A stretch of DNA of 64,000 bases from Lamellibrachia satsuma (taxonomy: Eukaryota > Annelida > Polychaeta > Sabellida > Siboglinidae): assembly GCA_033239005.1 (NCBI GenBank), contig BSQZ01000001.1:8770000-8833999 (forward strand), in the 5' to 3' direction. Within the stretch, counting starts at the first letter, position 1, and each line of letters starts with the position of its first letter. The position numbers were made by a program, and so were the translations under genes. The notes beneath the pieces are model-generated. The model worked only from the letters and a program-made list of their open reading frames with translations. It was not told the origin of the DNA and searched no databases. Shown piece by piece: positions 47,101 to 55,109 of this stretch.

Positions 47101-48193
47101 AGTAATCACACCCAACTAGAAATGCTGTCACATGTTGCAACAGGCCACACGACAGTAGGGATACCTTTAAGGTCAAACATACAACTCTGTAAATTCACCT
47201 GGCAGTACTCCAACAGTTAATGTTTTTAAGCAAGCGTATGCTTTATATTTAAAAGAAATATGTCTCTAGTAAGTCTGTTGCACGACTGACCATTGTCGTT
47301 TCACGTTCACGCACCACGCACGCACTGCCCAGCAAAAATCTTCCCACTAATGACACAGCAGATGTATCAACCCACTTGTTGAATGACTGACAAACTACAC
47401 ACTGACGCAGGATGGTTCCCCAGGCGAGCGTATTGGCCGAAATTAAACTGGTGCAGAAGACGATTGTTACGTTAGACTATATCTTGGAGTCTTGCTCCCG
47501 ACTGCCTGCAGAAAGCATCAAGGCTATCCTGATTTAATTACTGCGCTTTCAGAGAAGCACCTGCTCATTAACTGAGTGATTAGGTGTTGCCTTAAGCGGC
47601 GAACACACCTGTCATCGCCATCCGTCATCGGCACTAGTGATCCGTTGACATTTTTTTTACACAGGAGAGCCGCGACGTCGCCCGCTTCCACACAAATCGC
47701 TTCCAGACCGATTTGTGCGGAAGCGGGCGACGTTGCGGCTCGTCTGCGTTGAAGCAGCGGACGACGTACTACGTGTGCCTAGTGCGAATGACGGAAGCAA
47801 ACGCGAACAGGTGTGTTCGTCGCCTTAGGGCAACGTTTATTTTGACCACGATCGTGTCACTGTTGTGTTTCCGCCATGACGTGTGTGCGCGTTATTCCAC
47901 TGCATCACCGTCCTTGCTTGCAGATTGTCCGTGAAATGTCGAAGGTGGTCGACAAGCTGCGCTCCATCCACCAGCTAACACTACGCAAACATCGCATTAA
48001 AGAGCGACTGGCGGACGTTCGGACACGCGTGGCTGCTTCGCGCTGCGGCGGCGGCTTATCCAAGCCGACGTCGTCCAAACATACTCGTCTACGACCCGCC
48101 TGGGTGCTGAAGAAGGGCGGAGTCTCTGACCTGGATGACCCCGTCACGGCCATTGAATTCCTCCTCAGTAGCGCTCAGATTGCAATGAAATGA
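22683..48193 (+). CDS. ASPM, abnormal spindle microtubule-assembly protein, complete in 23 coding exons
   Basis: Spindle-pole and centrosome protein needed for spindle focusing and orientation; it acts with calmodulin and katanin (family knowledge). Coding exons total 9654 nt, 3217 aa, similar to the human length of about 3.5k. Every junction is phase-compatible and no stop or frameshift was found. Order: ASH domain (about 57-160); long disordered region with six [12 protein letters not shown] repeats (328-429); conserved [19 protein letters not shown] (about 1050); two calponin-homology domains (about 1240-1580); first IQ in exon 16; acidic spacer (about 1647-1940); IQ region including 24 identical-length repeats (2028-2579); Armadillo-like C-terminus (about 2963-3128) and terminal WVLKKG block. 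A 5' non-coding exon is likely. Introns carry SINE, LINE and TIR insertions. The identity is certain from domain order; exact ends of a few short exons are by eye. Confidence 0.95.
23668..26053 (+). CDS. ASPM exon 2: long disordered N-terminal region
   Basis: 795 codons, starting [15 protein letters not shown]. Contains the 17-aa repeat array, then a strongly acidic Ser/Asp/Glu stretch and a basic Arg/Lys/Ser tail. Many S/T-P sites. Ends phase 1 at CCAG|GTACTT. Confidence 0.9.
24142..24447 (+). repeat. Six in-frame 51-bp repeats in ASPM exon 2
   Basis: Each encodes a 17-aa unit like [17 protein letters not shown]. Five are near-identical and the sixth ([17 protein letters not shown]) has diverged. 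Each carries a T-P-x-K/R site, the consensus for cyclin-dependent kinases. Confidence 0.95.
26333..26560 (+). CDS. ASPM exon 3
   Basis: [14 protein letters not shown]... to LVKKSSSHK. The acceptor CTGAGCTGGCAG is the only nearby AG that keeps phase 1. Exon ends AAAG|GTATGT. Least conserved exon, so its start is moderately certain. Confidence 0.7.
26682..26922 (+). repeat. 48-bp tandem repeat, five copies, in ASPM intron 3
   Basis: Units contain TTTCTCCAGCTATTCACGTA and GCCTTACATTCACAAC with a few substitutions. Confidence 0.9.
27203..27352 (+). CDS. ASPM exon 4: conserved [15 protein letters not shown] block
   Basis: Begins [20 protein letters not shown] and ends at CCTG|GTAAGT. This block precedes the CH domains in all ASPM proteins. 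Confidence 0.95.
27474..28638. mobile_element. TIR DNA element with TGTAGGACAAG ends, copy 1
   Basis: Ends TGTAGGACAAG...ACTTGTCCCACC are inverted at 28595-28638. About 1165 bp without transposase, in ASPM intron 4. A second, right-truncated copy lies at 44225-44842 in the same orientation. No certain target duplication. Confidence 0.8.
29122..29325 (+). mobile_element. tRNA-derived SINE, copy 2
   Basis: The tRNA-like head has A box TAGCGCAGTGG (29130-29140) and B box GGTTCGAATCC (29179-29189), spaced as in polymerase III promoters. The tail GTCCTAAGGACTGGATACTG matches copy 1 at 1968-2283. Lies in ASPM intron 4. Confidence 0.85.
29361..29597 (+). CDS. ASPM exon 5
   Basis: Encodes [20 protein letters not shown] and later [20 protein letters not shown]. 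Phase 1 to phase 1. Confidence 0.95.
29891..29958 (+). CDS. ASPM exon 6
   Basis: [20 protein letters not shown], the conserved [10 protein letters not shown] block of ASPM (here [10 protein letters not shown]). Donor GAA|GTAAGT. Confidence 0.95.
30323..30464 (+). CDS. ASPM exon 7
   Basis: [10 protein letters not shown], then [20 protein letters not shown]. Donor AAG|GTAGGT in phase 1. Confidence 0.95.
30960..31090 (+). CDS. ASPM exon 8: start of first CH domain
   Basis: [20 protein letters not shown], then [12 protein letters not shown], matching the conserved FxxLKKxxxLVxFLDxAK pattern. Confidence 0.95.
31227..31678 (+). repeat. 58-bp minisatellite in ASPM intron 8
   Basis: One 46-bp shortened unit and seven 58-bp units that look identical, each containing ACATGTTATACACCATGACA and CTTAGCAATGTGCAACAAA. 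Confidence 0.95.
32043..32218 (+). CDS. ASPM exon 9: first CH domain
   Basis: [20 protein letters not shown] and [17 protein letters not shown]. The latter is the actin-binding-type CH core helix signature. Ends phase 2. Confidence 0.95.
32380..32815. mobile_element. Degraded AATTGTAATTG-type (hAT-like) element in ASPM intron 9
   Basis: GAGTCCAATTACTCAAAATTG at the left and, inverted, GGTCCAATTAGGTAATTGTA at the right resemble the ends of the hAT element at 15416-16780. CAGGG tips and target duplication are not preserved. Confidence 0.5.
32921..33066 (+). CDS. ASPM exon 10: end of first CH domain
   Basis: [19 protein letters not shown], the conserved RxPAxSRxQKxHNV block. Confidence 0.95.
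33230..33315 (+). CDS. ASPM exon 11
   Basis: [20 protein letters not shown], the IVDGHREKTLxLLW signature linking the two CH domains. Confidence 0.95.
33812..33920 (+). CDS. ASPM exon 12
   Basis: [20 protein letters not shown]..., a poorly conserved linker. Acceptor CCGCTAG and donor CTG|GTAGTG keep the phase. Confidence 0.85.
34317..34414 (+). CDS. ASPM exon 13: start of second CH domain
   Basis: [19 protein letters not shown], matching the LLLxWxQAVCxxY block. Confidence 0.95.
34835..35030 (+). CDS. ASPM exon 14: second CH domain
   Basis: [20 protein letters not shown] is the CH signature. A Ser/Asp-rich loop ([14 protein letters not shown]) follows. Confidence 0.95.
35467..35540 (+). 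CDS. ASPM exon 15
   Basis: [20 protein letters not shown]. Phase 1 to phase 0. Confidence 0.9.
36587..36790 (+). CDS. ASPM exon 16: end of second CH domain and first IQ motif
   Basis: [20 protein letters not shown] and [17 protein letters not shown] complete the CH domain. [21 protein letters not shown] is the first IQ motif. Confidence 0.95.
37448..41053 (+). CDS. ASPM exon 17: acidic spacer and main IQ region
   Basis: 1202 codons, continuously open. About 285 residues of acidic, Val/Asp/Glu-rich, non-IQ sequence come first ([13 protein letters not shown]...). Three divergent IQ motifs follow ([38 protein letters not shown]), then 24 uniform repeats, then about 13 divergent IQ motifs such as [16 protein letters not shown] and [15 protein letters not shown]. 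Ends LERHLE|GTACGT. IQ motifs bind calmodulin or myosin-type light chains. Confidence 0.95.
38591..40246 (+). repeat. 24-copy 69-bp tandem repeat encoding IQ motifs
   Basis: Exactly 24 units of 69 bp (23 aa), consensus [23 protein letters not shown]. No insertion or deletion breaks the register, since (40247-38591)/69 is 24. Central units are nearly identical in DNA, while flanking units carry more changes (FLH, FRR, QRD variants). Each unit carries [11 protein letters not shown], an IQxxxRxxxxR motif. Uniformity implies recent expansion or gene conversion. Confidence 0.97.
41538..41687 (+). CDS. ASPM exon 18: IQ motifs
   Basis: [20 protein letters not shown], then [20 protein letters not shown]. 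Phase 0 both sides. Confidence 0.9.
41764..42855. mobile_element. Element with about 311-bp direct terminal repeats (TRIM-like)
   Basis: 41764-42074 and 42541-42855 are near-identical direct repeats starting TGCAATAACCAACACAAG and ending CAGGTGGGGCCA (TG...CA), separated by about 465 bp without coding capacity. This resembles a terminal-repeat retrotransposon in miniature. No 4-6-bp target duplication is visible. Instead both outer flanks share a longer degraded motif (GACGGTC...AAAGATGTACT). A third, partial and inverted copy is at 1284-1450. In ASPM intron 18. Confidence 0.7.
43407..43598 (+). CDS. ASPM exon 19: IQ motifs
   Basis: [20 protein letters not shown] and [19 protein letters not shown]. 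Phase 0 both sides. Confidence 0.92.
43884..44076 (+). CDS. ASPM exon 20: last IQ and start of C-terminal helical domain
   Basis: [16 protein letters not shown], then [20 protein letters not shown], the conserved start of the Armadillo-like domain. Ends phase 1. Confidence 0.95.
44225..44842. mobile_element. TIR element with TGTAGGACAAG-type end, copy 2 (right-truncated)
   Basis: Collinear with 27474-28420 of copy 1 through GGACAAGTAGCGGGTCA, AAGCTGAGTGGCGTTAGGCC and GGGGGCATTTATATGAGGAA. It stops where a LINE fragment begins. In ASPM intron 20. Confidence 0.8.
44843..45064 (-). mobile_element. LINE 3' coding fragment
   Basis: The minus strand encodes [20 protein letters not shown] and [19 protein letters not shown], a classic C-terminal block of CR1/L2-type reverse transcriptase ORFs. 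Short, 5'-truncated and dead. Confidence 0.85.
45308..45462 (+). CDS. ASPM exon 21: Armadillo-like domain
   Basis: [20 protein letters not shown] and [15 protein letters not shown], matching the RSCNRSxP signature of the ASPM C-terminus. Confidence 0.95.
45745..46510 (+). mobile_element. Dispersed repeat, copy 2 (inverse of 13430-14247)
   Basis: Near-continuous reverse-complement match to the copy in copper transporter intron 2. No coding sequence. Lies in ASPM intron 21. Confidence 0.75.
46696..46845 (+). CDS. ASPM exon 22: Armadillo-like domain
   Basis: [20 protein letters not shown] and [16 protein letters not shown]. Phase 0 both sides. Confidence 0.95.
47591..47830. mobile_element. Foldback MITE in the last ASPM intron
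   Basis: Outer inverted repeats (CCTTAAGCGGCGAACACACC; reverse complement of right end CCCTAAGGCGACGAACACACC). A near-perfect central hairpin lies at about 47668-47742, where arms of about 33 bp, from GAGCCGCGACG through CCCGCTTCC to AAATCG, enclose a 9-base loop. GC-rich against an AT-rich intron. No coding capacity. Confidence 0.75.
47924..48193 (+). CDS. ASPM exon 23: C-terminus and stop
   Basis: [20 protein letters not shown], then [20 protein letters not shown] and a TGA at 48191-48193. The terminal W.L......ISDP..A pattern is typical of ASPM. Confidence 0.95.
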   Translation: MVREMSKVVDKLRSIHQLTLRKHRIKERLADVRTRVAASRCGGGLSKPTSSKHTRLRPAWVLKKGGVSDLDDPVTAIEFLLSSAQIAMK

Positions 48194-48399
48194 GACATGC
48201 TGCTGTGAGCGTGACGGTAGACATTGTTACCGTTTTGTCGCGTAGCTTACGCAGCCGGACCACGAAATAACGAAAGAGCTTGACCGAATTATTATGTATA
48301 GTTGTGTTTGATATGTCTTGTTGATGGCTGGTGAAAGTGTACACTAGCGGAAACTGTTTGTCGGTAGTTGTTTTTAATACCTGCTTATTACTAAAATTG

Positions 48400-48965
48400 A
48401 TGTCGCGCGCACGCTTGCATACATGTCACATAATCGTAGGTACACATAGTGTTTAAATGATTTTGTGATACCTTCTGTTTTATATGAAGATTACTCAATA
48501 TAGCTATATCAAAGCAAGCACCGGCATGTATACACGTCACACAATCATAGGGACACCTACATTCTTGTTTCAGTTTGTGATACTGTATATTTTTAATGTA
48601 GATTAGTGAATATGGCTCCACATCTAAACATGCACATACACTTTGCATGGGTACACTTACATTTGGGTTTCATTTTGTGATACCGTCTGTTTTTAGTGTA
48701 GACTTGTGTATTACCCTCTCTCTAAGCACACACATGCATACATATCACATGATCATATGTACACATACATTTGTGTTTCATTTTGTGATACTGTCTATTT
48801 TTTTAATGTAGTTTAGTGAATATGGCTTTCTATCTAGACATACACATCACATAATCATACGCACACATACGTTTCGTTTTGTGATACTGTCCGTTTTTAA
48901 TGTAGATTGTGTTTCATTTTGTGATATCTGTTTGTAGTGTAGATCAGTGAATGCGGCTCTCTCTG
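48400..48965 (+). repeat. Diverged tandem repeat, about 110-130-bp unit, 3' of ASPM
   Basis: About five imperfect units share GTTTCATTTTGTGATACTGT, TTTTTAATGTAGATTAGTGA and TATGGCTC, followed by CACATAATCATA-type words. A separated further copy lies at about 49785-49935. Confidence 0.75.
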
Positions 48966-50100
48966 GTGATACGCTTTGCAGCGTAATATCCCAGCTATAA
49001 TTGTTGTACTGTATGGTACGTGTCTGCGTGTTGAGGATTTCCGTATGGTGATAACTGTAGAATTACGTATAGTCGTGCCCTCGTCGCTATTATGGTGTAA
49101 CGCTAGACTAAAGTTTCGATTCGATTCCCATCGTGGTAACCTTTACCAGGTGATACCCGAAGTTGTTCTATGACAGGTAAAGTTGTGCGTGTTTCAAGTG
49201 TATGCTGTCAACGTATGTTCACTGTGGCTGCGGACTCGAGCATTTTCCTTTATAATTACATACATGAAATATTACAAATTCCCTATTCTTCCTTGAGCGC
49301 TAATTGCAGAAATGCCCTGGCGTGAACACTTGTAACACCCATGCATATACAGATGGTTTGTCCGCGTGATGTTTCGGGGAAATGAAGCGCGACATGGAAA
49401 ACCTAAGATGTTTTAGTTGTACAGAAAACACGAACAGTCACGAAGAAGCTGTAGTTTGGATGTGACCACGTTGTTACTACAAATGTGGTCCTAACAGAAT
49501 ATTGAATATATAACTTAGTAAGGTTGTTGGGATAAACAAAATGCATGGTTATGGTATCGTCGGAGTAACCCAGGTTGAGTACGTCATGTTGTGATGCTGA
49601 TACGTGTGCTGAAGGCTAGTTGTTCTCTTTGGTCCTGAAGTTCGGGGTGAGGCATCGATATTACTCTTCAATTTGTTTAGTCTACTGTAGTTAATAATAC
49701 ACGAAGTTCACTTGTTGCGCAGCAGTAATTACGTTCGGCGAGTATAATTAATAAACCATAGCATATGTATCGGCTATATGTACAGTTGTGTTTCATTTTG
49801 TGGTACCGTATGTTTTTAATGTAGATTAGTGAATATGACTCTCACCCCTCTCAACACACATGCGTACACGTCACATGCTCATTTACGTACGCATGAATGT
49901 GTTTCATGTAGATGAGTGAATATGGCTCCCCTCTATCTCTCTTACCCATCGATTTCACAGCACTCAAAACACTAAGTGTGTATGCACTCAAATACAATGC
50001 ATTGAAATATTACTCTCTAAAACTAACTACTTTCACACCCAAAGGAACAATTTTCAAATAGTAATATAATATAATATGTACTATTTAAAAAACGGAATAA
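48966..50100. other. Intergenic DNA downstream of ASPM
   Basis: No gene recognised apart from the outlying repeat unit at 49785-49935. No obvious polyadenylation signal was found immediately after the ASPM stop. Confidence 0.4.
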
Positions 50101-50106
50101 TACAAT

Positions 50107-50343
50107 TTAATATAGCCACCAATGAAGACAATTACAGTTCCCAGATATAGGCTTTGACTGAATTGCTCGAATGATGTCAATTTTGAAATCAATCAGTAAG
50201 ATATCTGGGTCTTCTAAGTTTTTCTTAATTCTGAGTATTCTGCCGAGTGGCAGGACTTCAGCTCCGTTAACCCTTTCTCCATTCTGCATTGTCTTCACAT
50301 TTTCTTTCAGAGTTTCCAATAAGTGCACTCGTTTACTTCAGTT
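50107..50343 (-). pseudogene. Unrecognised open segment, possibly element-derived
   Basis: A minus-strand open frame of about 75 codons, with HLLETLKENVKTMQNGERV and LEDPDILLIDFKIDIIRAI, looks protein-like in composition but matches nothing I know. There is no clear acceptor or donor. It may be a transposase or pol remnant, or chance. Confidence 0.25.
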
Positions 50344-50867
50344 AGATAGATCAGTGGATAAACATGAAAAGTAGATCACCGCCTTTTGTAAACATTGCTG
50401 GAGAGTTGAACAAATGCTAATGAGCGCTGACAAAGCAAGACGGATATGTGTAGCCGACATAATTATGAAGACTAGCATTGGACACGCAAGCACTCTCAAA
50501 TCTAACCACATTCTGTCAGGCGTTTTGTCATGACAACGGTCTCTCGGCTCTGAATGGATATATATACGCCCTAATGCTACCAAAATATAATTACGAACAC
50601 TTCGTTAGCCCAGCGGCCGCTATCTCTTTCGAGGCACCGCGATGACGTCAATCCACGTCCAGGTGTCGCATCGTCAGCATCGATCGCCGCAGTCGATTCG
50701 TTCGCGCCGATCACAGCGGCGTTTCTGAAGTCGACACCGCTGGACTGTGATTACATCGGTGACCAATGATTGCACCGTCGACTTCTCACACTCCTCGTCA
50801 ACACAGCAGAAGCACTCCTCTGCCGGGAAGACCGCGGCTGTGACCCAATGCCAACGTTGGTCTGCCG

Positions 50868-52135
50868 ATGAAGAGGATGGATGTATTCGTTGATGATGCG
50901 CTGTCTGTGGTGTACAAGGTAGGCGATGACTCCGAGCTTCATTAATTTAGTCCACTAGACTCGGGGGTCAGTAGGCCTAGAGGCAATCGAATTAGCTGGA
51001 GTCAATCAGGCGGTCGTGTCGCGACGCATTAAAAAAACGACATCCACATCAATGATTATTATCGAAGTAAATCGTGATGCACTCACACGCTGCACGGTCT
51101 GGTTTTTATTTTGCAATTACCAACAACAGTTGCGACTAAAACACTGAACGTTATTTCCAGTTATTTATTTAAAAAGAAACAATCGCTGCAGCCTTACGTT
51201 GTTCAAAGTGTATGGAGCGAGTTATTATATTTTATTAGTTTATTATATTTTTGCACGCATTTTATTTAACAGTTAGCGTCGTCTTTATATTGCACGCCAT
51301 TCTATTTAATACTGGGTATCCTTATATTGCACGCAGTTCTATTCAACTCTTATCTTGCCCTGTTTTGTCTTGTTTTGTCTTGCTGCCGTGTTTGCTTGGA
51401 ACTTAGTGGGTTAAAACTTGCTGAAATTGTTGGCGTTCTTATATTGCACGTCATTCTATTTAATACTATATGTCCTTATGGATGTGTGTTTGTAACATGT
51501 GTCCCATGTGGCCAATATATTTAAGATTTATAATTACCCTTTCTTTTCCCCAGCAAGGAATCATGAAATCAGCTAGTACCAACAATCATGCCTGATGCTA
51601 ATACCGGACCGGAAATGACGCAATAATCACGTGCTCGGAAACTACGTCAGTTAGGCTTCCGACACGGTGACGTAGGTCATTTTATTATTTCTCCGGAGCT
51701 TTGCTGAATTAATCTTAGACGAATGAAACATTTCGTAACACTGTGATGTCATTTTACAATTTTTTATAAACGGTTCCTGCTGGCAGATCACACGCAGATA
51801 ATGAAAAGCACAACGGTGAGAACATTAGCCCGCAGTAGCGATTTGGTGTGTCTCGATAGAGTTTGTCCTCTTGTTCACTGTTCTAAGAACTGCATTTGAA
51901 TAACGTACAGTTAATTAATATCTTAGTCGGCCCGTCCCAGGATGAAGCATTGGTAATGTCGCCGTCGTATAAAGTAAATGAGATTAACATCACAGGCTTA
52001 AACTATCAGTACGATGACGGGAGAAGGACATCACAGATGACTTTGGAACGGCGACAGCGGCTGGTCGAAGAGCTGGAGAAAAACGTCGATTTCATAAAAA
52101 CAAATATGGACAGCGACTTCCTGAATAGGATATAG
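50868..52135 (+). CDS. Possible two-exon small protein, 81 aa
   Basis: Exon 1 is 50868-50918, MKRMDVFVDDALSVVYK then |GTAGGC. Exon 2 is 51941-52135, beginning DEALVMSPSYKVNEINITG after acceptor CCCGTCCCAG. The joint is in phase 0. The product ends in a predicted helix rich in Glu, Arg and Lys (LERRQRLVEELEKNVDFIK) and terminates in DSDFLNRI. AATAAA overlaps the base after the stop (52136). I recognise no family. The upstream region 50600-50950 is GC- and CpG-rich, as expected near a promoter. It could be spurious. Confidence 0.35.
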
Positions 52136-52325
52136 AATAAAGCGTGGCAAAAAGCCCAGGATTCAGGACAAACGGGAGGCGGACATCACAGATGACTTTG
52201 GAACGGCGACAGCGGCTGGTCGAAGAGCTGGAGATAAACGTCGATTTCACAAAAACAAATATGGACAGCGACTTCCTGAACAGGATATAGAATAAAGCGG
52301 GGCAAAACGCCCAGGATTCAGGACA
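52019..52325 (+). repeat. Tandem duplication of about 152 bp, period 155
   Basis: The last coding part, stop codon and AATAAA of the proposed small gene are repeated at 52174-52325 with few differences (GAGAAAAAC becomes GAGATAAAC, CATAAA becomes CACAAA). Both copies contain GACTTTGGAACGGCGACAGC. Confidence 0.92.
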
Positions 52326-52837
52326 TCGGATACTGAGAAAAGGATCCTTTTGTTATATCGTCTGTGTTATGAATGATCTAGTTCATGTTAGGCACATTCC
52401 TTGTTTTGAAATTTGTAAAGTACCTAGTCTCTGAAAAAAAGTTGTAGCCATTTTAGCGGAGGTCCAATCGAAGGGCATGGGGCAAAACGCAATAATATTA
52501 TTATTTTTTATTTGAATATTTGTTTCATATATCGTCCGCGATCAATACATTTATACCACCACCACAATCATATTTGCATATTCTATACATTCACATCCTT
52601 TTTCTCAGTTTCTCGTAGCTACTGTACATAGTCCCACCTTGGTAGGGACGTTTTGTATAATTGTGAAGCTCAAATTTTAATACGAACAGTTTACCGCGTG
52701 TTTTGGTTCTGCTTCAACCGTACTGTAACCATTCTCGCTGGGGCTGTTACATAAACAACGATATTGTTGTAGACTCACAACAACGATAATTGTTGTTACA
52801 TAAAAATCGTTATTCAATCAACAAGGATAGACTGTAC

Positions 52838-52922
52838 CTGGACGACGGGAGCTGTTGGTTATTGGAACCGGTGACGGTGGATTTCTTTGGCGACTTTGTC
52901 TTCATTGCAAAGCATCGCACCA
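52838..52922 (-). CDS. Unknown minus-strand gene, 3'-most exon seen
   Basis: VVRCFAMKTKSPKKSTVTGS, acceptor TATTTTCAG, donor CCAG|GTACAG in phase 2. Reading through gives RYSLSLLIE and stop, so this may be the terminal exon. Confidence 0.55.
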
Positions 52923-54940
52923 CTGAAAATATACAATCTTTTTAGTTGCTAATTGGCAATACTTGAAATCAGTGTTACACGTCAAAAAGAACATTTATAG
53001 TAAGATAAAGTATGAGCAGAGACTACTTTACACCATTCCCGCAGCAGGATTTCAATCTATCCTTCTTAGAGATCGGATAAATCGCTCATGTAAGAATACC
53101 CTTATAGAAAGGAACAAGGACTACTTCAGGCAGTGCTAACAGGAGGGTTTGATTTCATCTTTCTGAGAGATCAATTTTAACGATACCACATTAATGAGAA
53201 TTTCTGGACAGAAATGTTGTAAGAAATCGTCTTGACAGATACCCTAGATAGCACTTACCTGATTTTGCCTTCTCTTTCTGGGGAAGCAACAGCCTTGGAC
53301 CTAAGCCTTTCTTCTTTGGTGTGATGGAGATAAACTGTATCGGTTGCACGACCGCTGGCTGCGATTCCTCGTTCTCTTCATCATCCAGATCATGCAGAAC
53401 TCGTATAATCTTGGCAGGTTTGCCCCCTCCCCCAACCATGCCAGTCTCGCTTATATATTGTAGCTGCCTTTCTGTTTTCTGCCAGCTGGAGTGTGCACGA
53501 TTTTCCAGAAGCGCCATCGGGCCTATTGCAATATAGAGGTATCATTATAAGAAATATAGAGGTATCATTATAAGAAATATAGAGGTATCATTATAAGAAA
53601 ACCAGCGCATTGCTTCAAAAGGAGGAGGACTGACCATAGGCAGAGGCATTTAAAATAACGCAATTGTAGGGGAATGCTATCAAAAATGTGTATATTAAAA
53701 TTCACACCAGAGATTTATCATTATATTAGAATAATCATTATATGAAAAAAATACCCTTATTATGCATTTCCTTTCACTCTTTTATTCAGGACAAAAGCTT
53801 ACCATCTGCTATGTGCACGTTGGTGGAGTACTGATCGATGGAGCTTTCGTAGTCCTGCTGGTCTTCCCCAGTCCTGCTGGTCTTCCCCATGCTGTTCCTC
53901 TTGTTCATCCTCTGCCTCCTCCTCCTCCTCTTCAGACTCGTTGGACGAGTCTTCAGGTGATGGTGGGGCGGACGAGGTTTGTTCTTCCTAGCAGGACGTG
54001 CGCAGGTCGCAGCTGATGGTGTTTTCCTCTTGTACGCCAAACCCTCCTGCTTCTTGGTTCCACTAGCTGATAACCCATGCAGGGATACGGAAAAAGTGCA
54101 GTTAAGAGAGATGACACGCATGGGCGTAGCAACCGGTGGGACGAGGTGGACACGTCCCCCAAAATTTCCCCAATTAAAAAAGTCCAACTGAGGGTTCAAG
54201 TAGGTCAAGCAAAACGGTCCGAAACAAAGTCAAAGTATGTCATGTCCCCATCACCACAGCTTTGCTAGGGCCGATGACACAACAGATTATAAAACCAAGT
54301 AAAGCAAGAGATCAGGCATATAAAAGCAAGGTGACACAGGCAAGCTTTCAATGAAAAGCGGTAATGAAGTCATACAGCAAATCATTAAGTAGATGACGAA
54401 CATAAAACATTCTTAAATATCAGGGAGTGTTACAACGCAAACGTTAGGTCCCGTGATGCAACAAAGTCTTTACTCGAATTCCAAATTGGACATTTAAGTT
54501 TGAGCGACACAGTGATATATTGTAATAGCGATCACACAAGAACATTAATACCTGCCACCACCTCCTTTCCAACACAATCCAGCGTCATCTGTTCCAAATG
54601 GTTCAGTTTTGCATACTCGGGCGGGGCCGGCGCGCCAGTGTGACCGTATTGTTTCGTGAATTTTGCATACTGAAGCAAACAGAAGCTAAGTATATGTTGT
54701 AATCTTATGTTCTGCATATTTTACGAAGATACATTCATTCAGGTGGGATTTTATGACGATCCTTCATAATTATATAATTAGCCTAACAATTATTTATTCT
54801 AACCATATCTTTCTGAAAACGAAACAATCCTTATTGTAGGGAATAACAATGGAAAATTACCTTCGCACGACACTCCGACTGGATGTACGTCATTTTCTTC
54901 TTGCATTCGTCCACCGTCAGGTCCTCATCAGCATCCGACA
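52838..54940 (-). CDS. Unrecognised charged protein, at least five exons (5' end missing)
   Basis: Minus-strand exons 54861-54940, 54552-54669, 53803-54066, 53259-53522 and 52838-52922 join with matching phases (0, 1, 1, 1) and give about 270 residues. Sequence cues in order: DADEDLTVDECKKKMTYIQS; YGHTGAPAPPEYAKLNHLEQ; basic KRKTPSAATCARPARKNK; SSIDQYSTNVHIADGPMALL with HSSWQKTERQLQYI; acidic VLHDLDDEENEESQ; FISITPKKKGLGPRLLLP; TKSPKKSTV. Alternating acidic and basic patches suggest a nuclear protein. If exon 52838-52922 is not spliced on, the frame ends at a TAA near 52807. The start codon must lie upstream of 54940, perhaps beyond the (CGGG)n array; I could not place it. Function unknown. 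Confidence 0.65.
53259..53522 (-). CDS. Unknown minus-strand gene, exon with GPMALLENRAHSSW
   Basis: Acceptor TTGCAATAG, donor TCAG|GTAAGT. Contains GMVGGGGKPAKIIRVLHDLD and a Gln/Pro/Val stretch. Phase 1 both sides. Confidence 0.7.
53531..53600. repeat. 23-bp tandem repeat, three copies
   Basis: ATATAGAGGTATCATTATAA plus GAA, three times, in an intron of the unknown minus-strand gene. Confidence 0.9.
53803..54066 (-). CDS. Unknown minus-strand gene, basic exon
   Basis: SGTKKQEGLAYKRKTPSAAT, then SLKRRRRRQRMNKRNSMGKT and YESSIDQYSTNVHIAD. Acceptor GGGTTATCAG, donor GATG|GTAAGC. The frame was fixed by matching phases on both sides. Confidence 0.65.
54552..54669 (-). CDS. Unknown minus-strand gene, exon with YAKFTKQYGHTGAPAPPEY
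   Basis: Acceptor TGTTTGCTTCAG, donor GGCAG|GTATTA. Phase 0 to phase 1. Confidence 0.7.
54861..54940 (-). CDS. Unknown minus-strand gene, exon with DADEDLTVDECKKK
   Basis: Acceptor GTGAAGTGCAG, donor GCGAAG|GTAATT. The first two bases complete a codon from an upstream exon not located. Confidence 0.6.
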
Positions 54941-55109
54941 CTGCACTTCACTGCACAGAGTCAAGAGGGGGATAAATAATGAGCATCAAACCAAGAAAAT
55001 AAAAAAACAGTCATGGTTTATGTTCCAGAGGAAACTGAGATGTACACACAGAATAAGGAATTTTGGCAATATCAATATTAATGTAATGAAACCCTGGCGT
55101 TGTTTCCCA

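Noticed and set aside
53803..54000. Alternative glutamate-rich frame (SPEDSSNESEEEEEEAEDEQ) in the basic exon of the unknown minus-strand gene
   Set aside because: It looks natural and has a possible acceptor at TCCTGCTAG, but its end phase does not lead into the well-supported next exon. The basic frame joins on both sides. Alternative splicing is not excluded.
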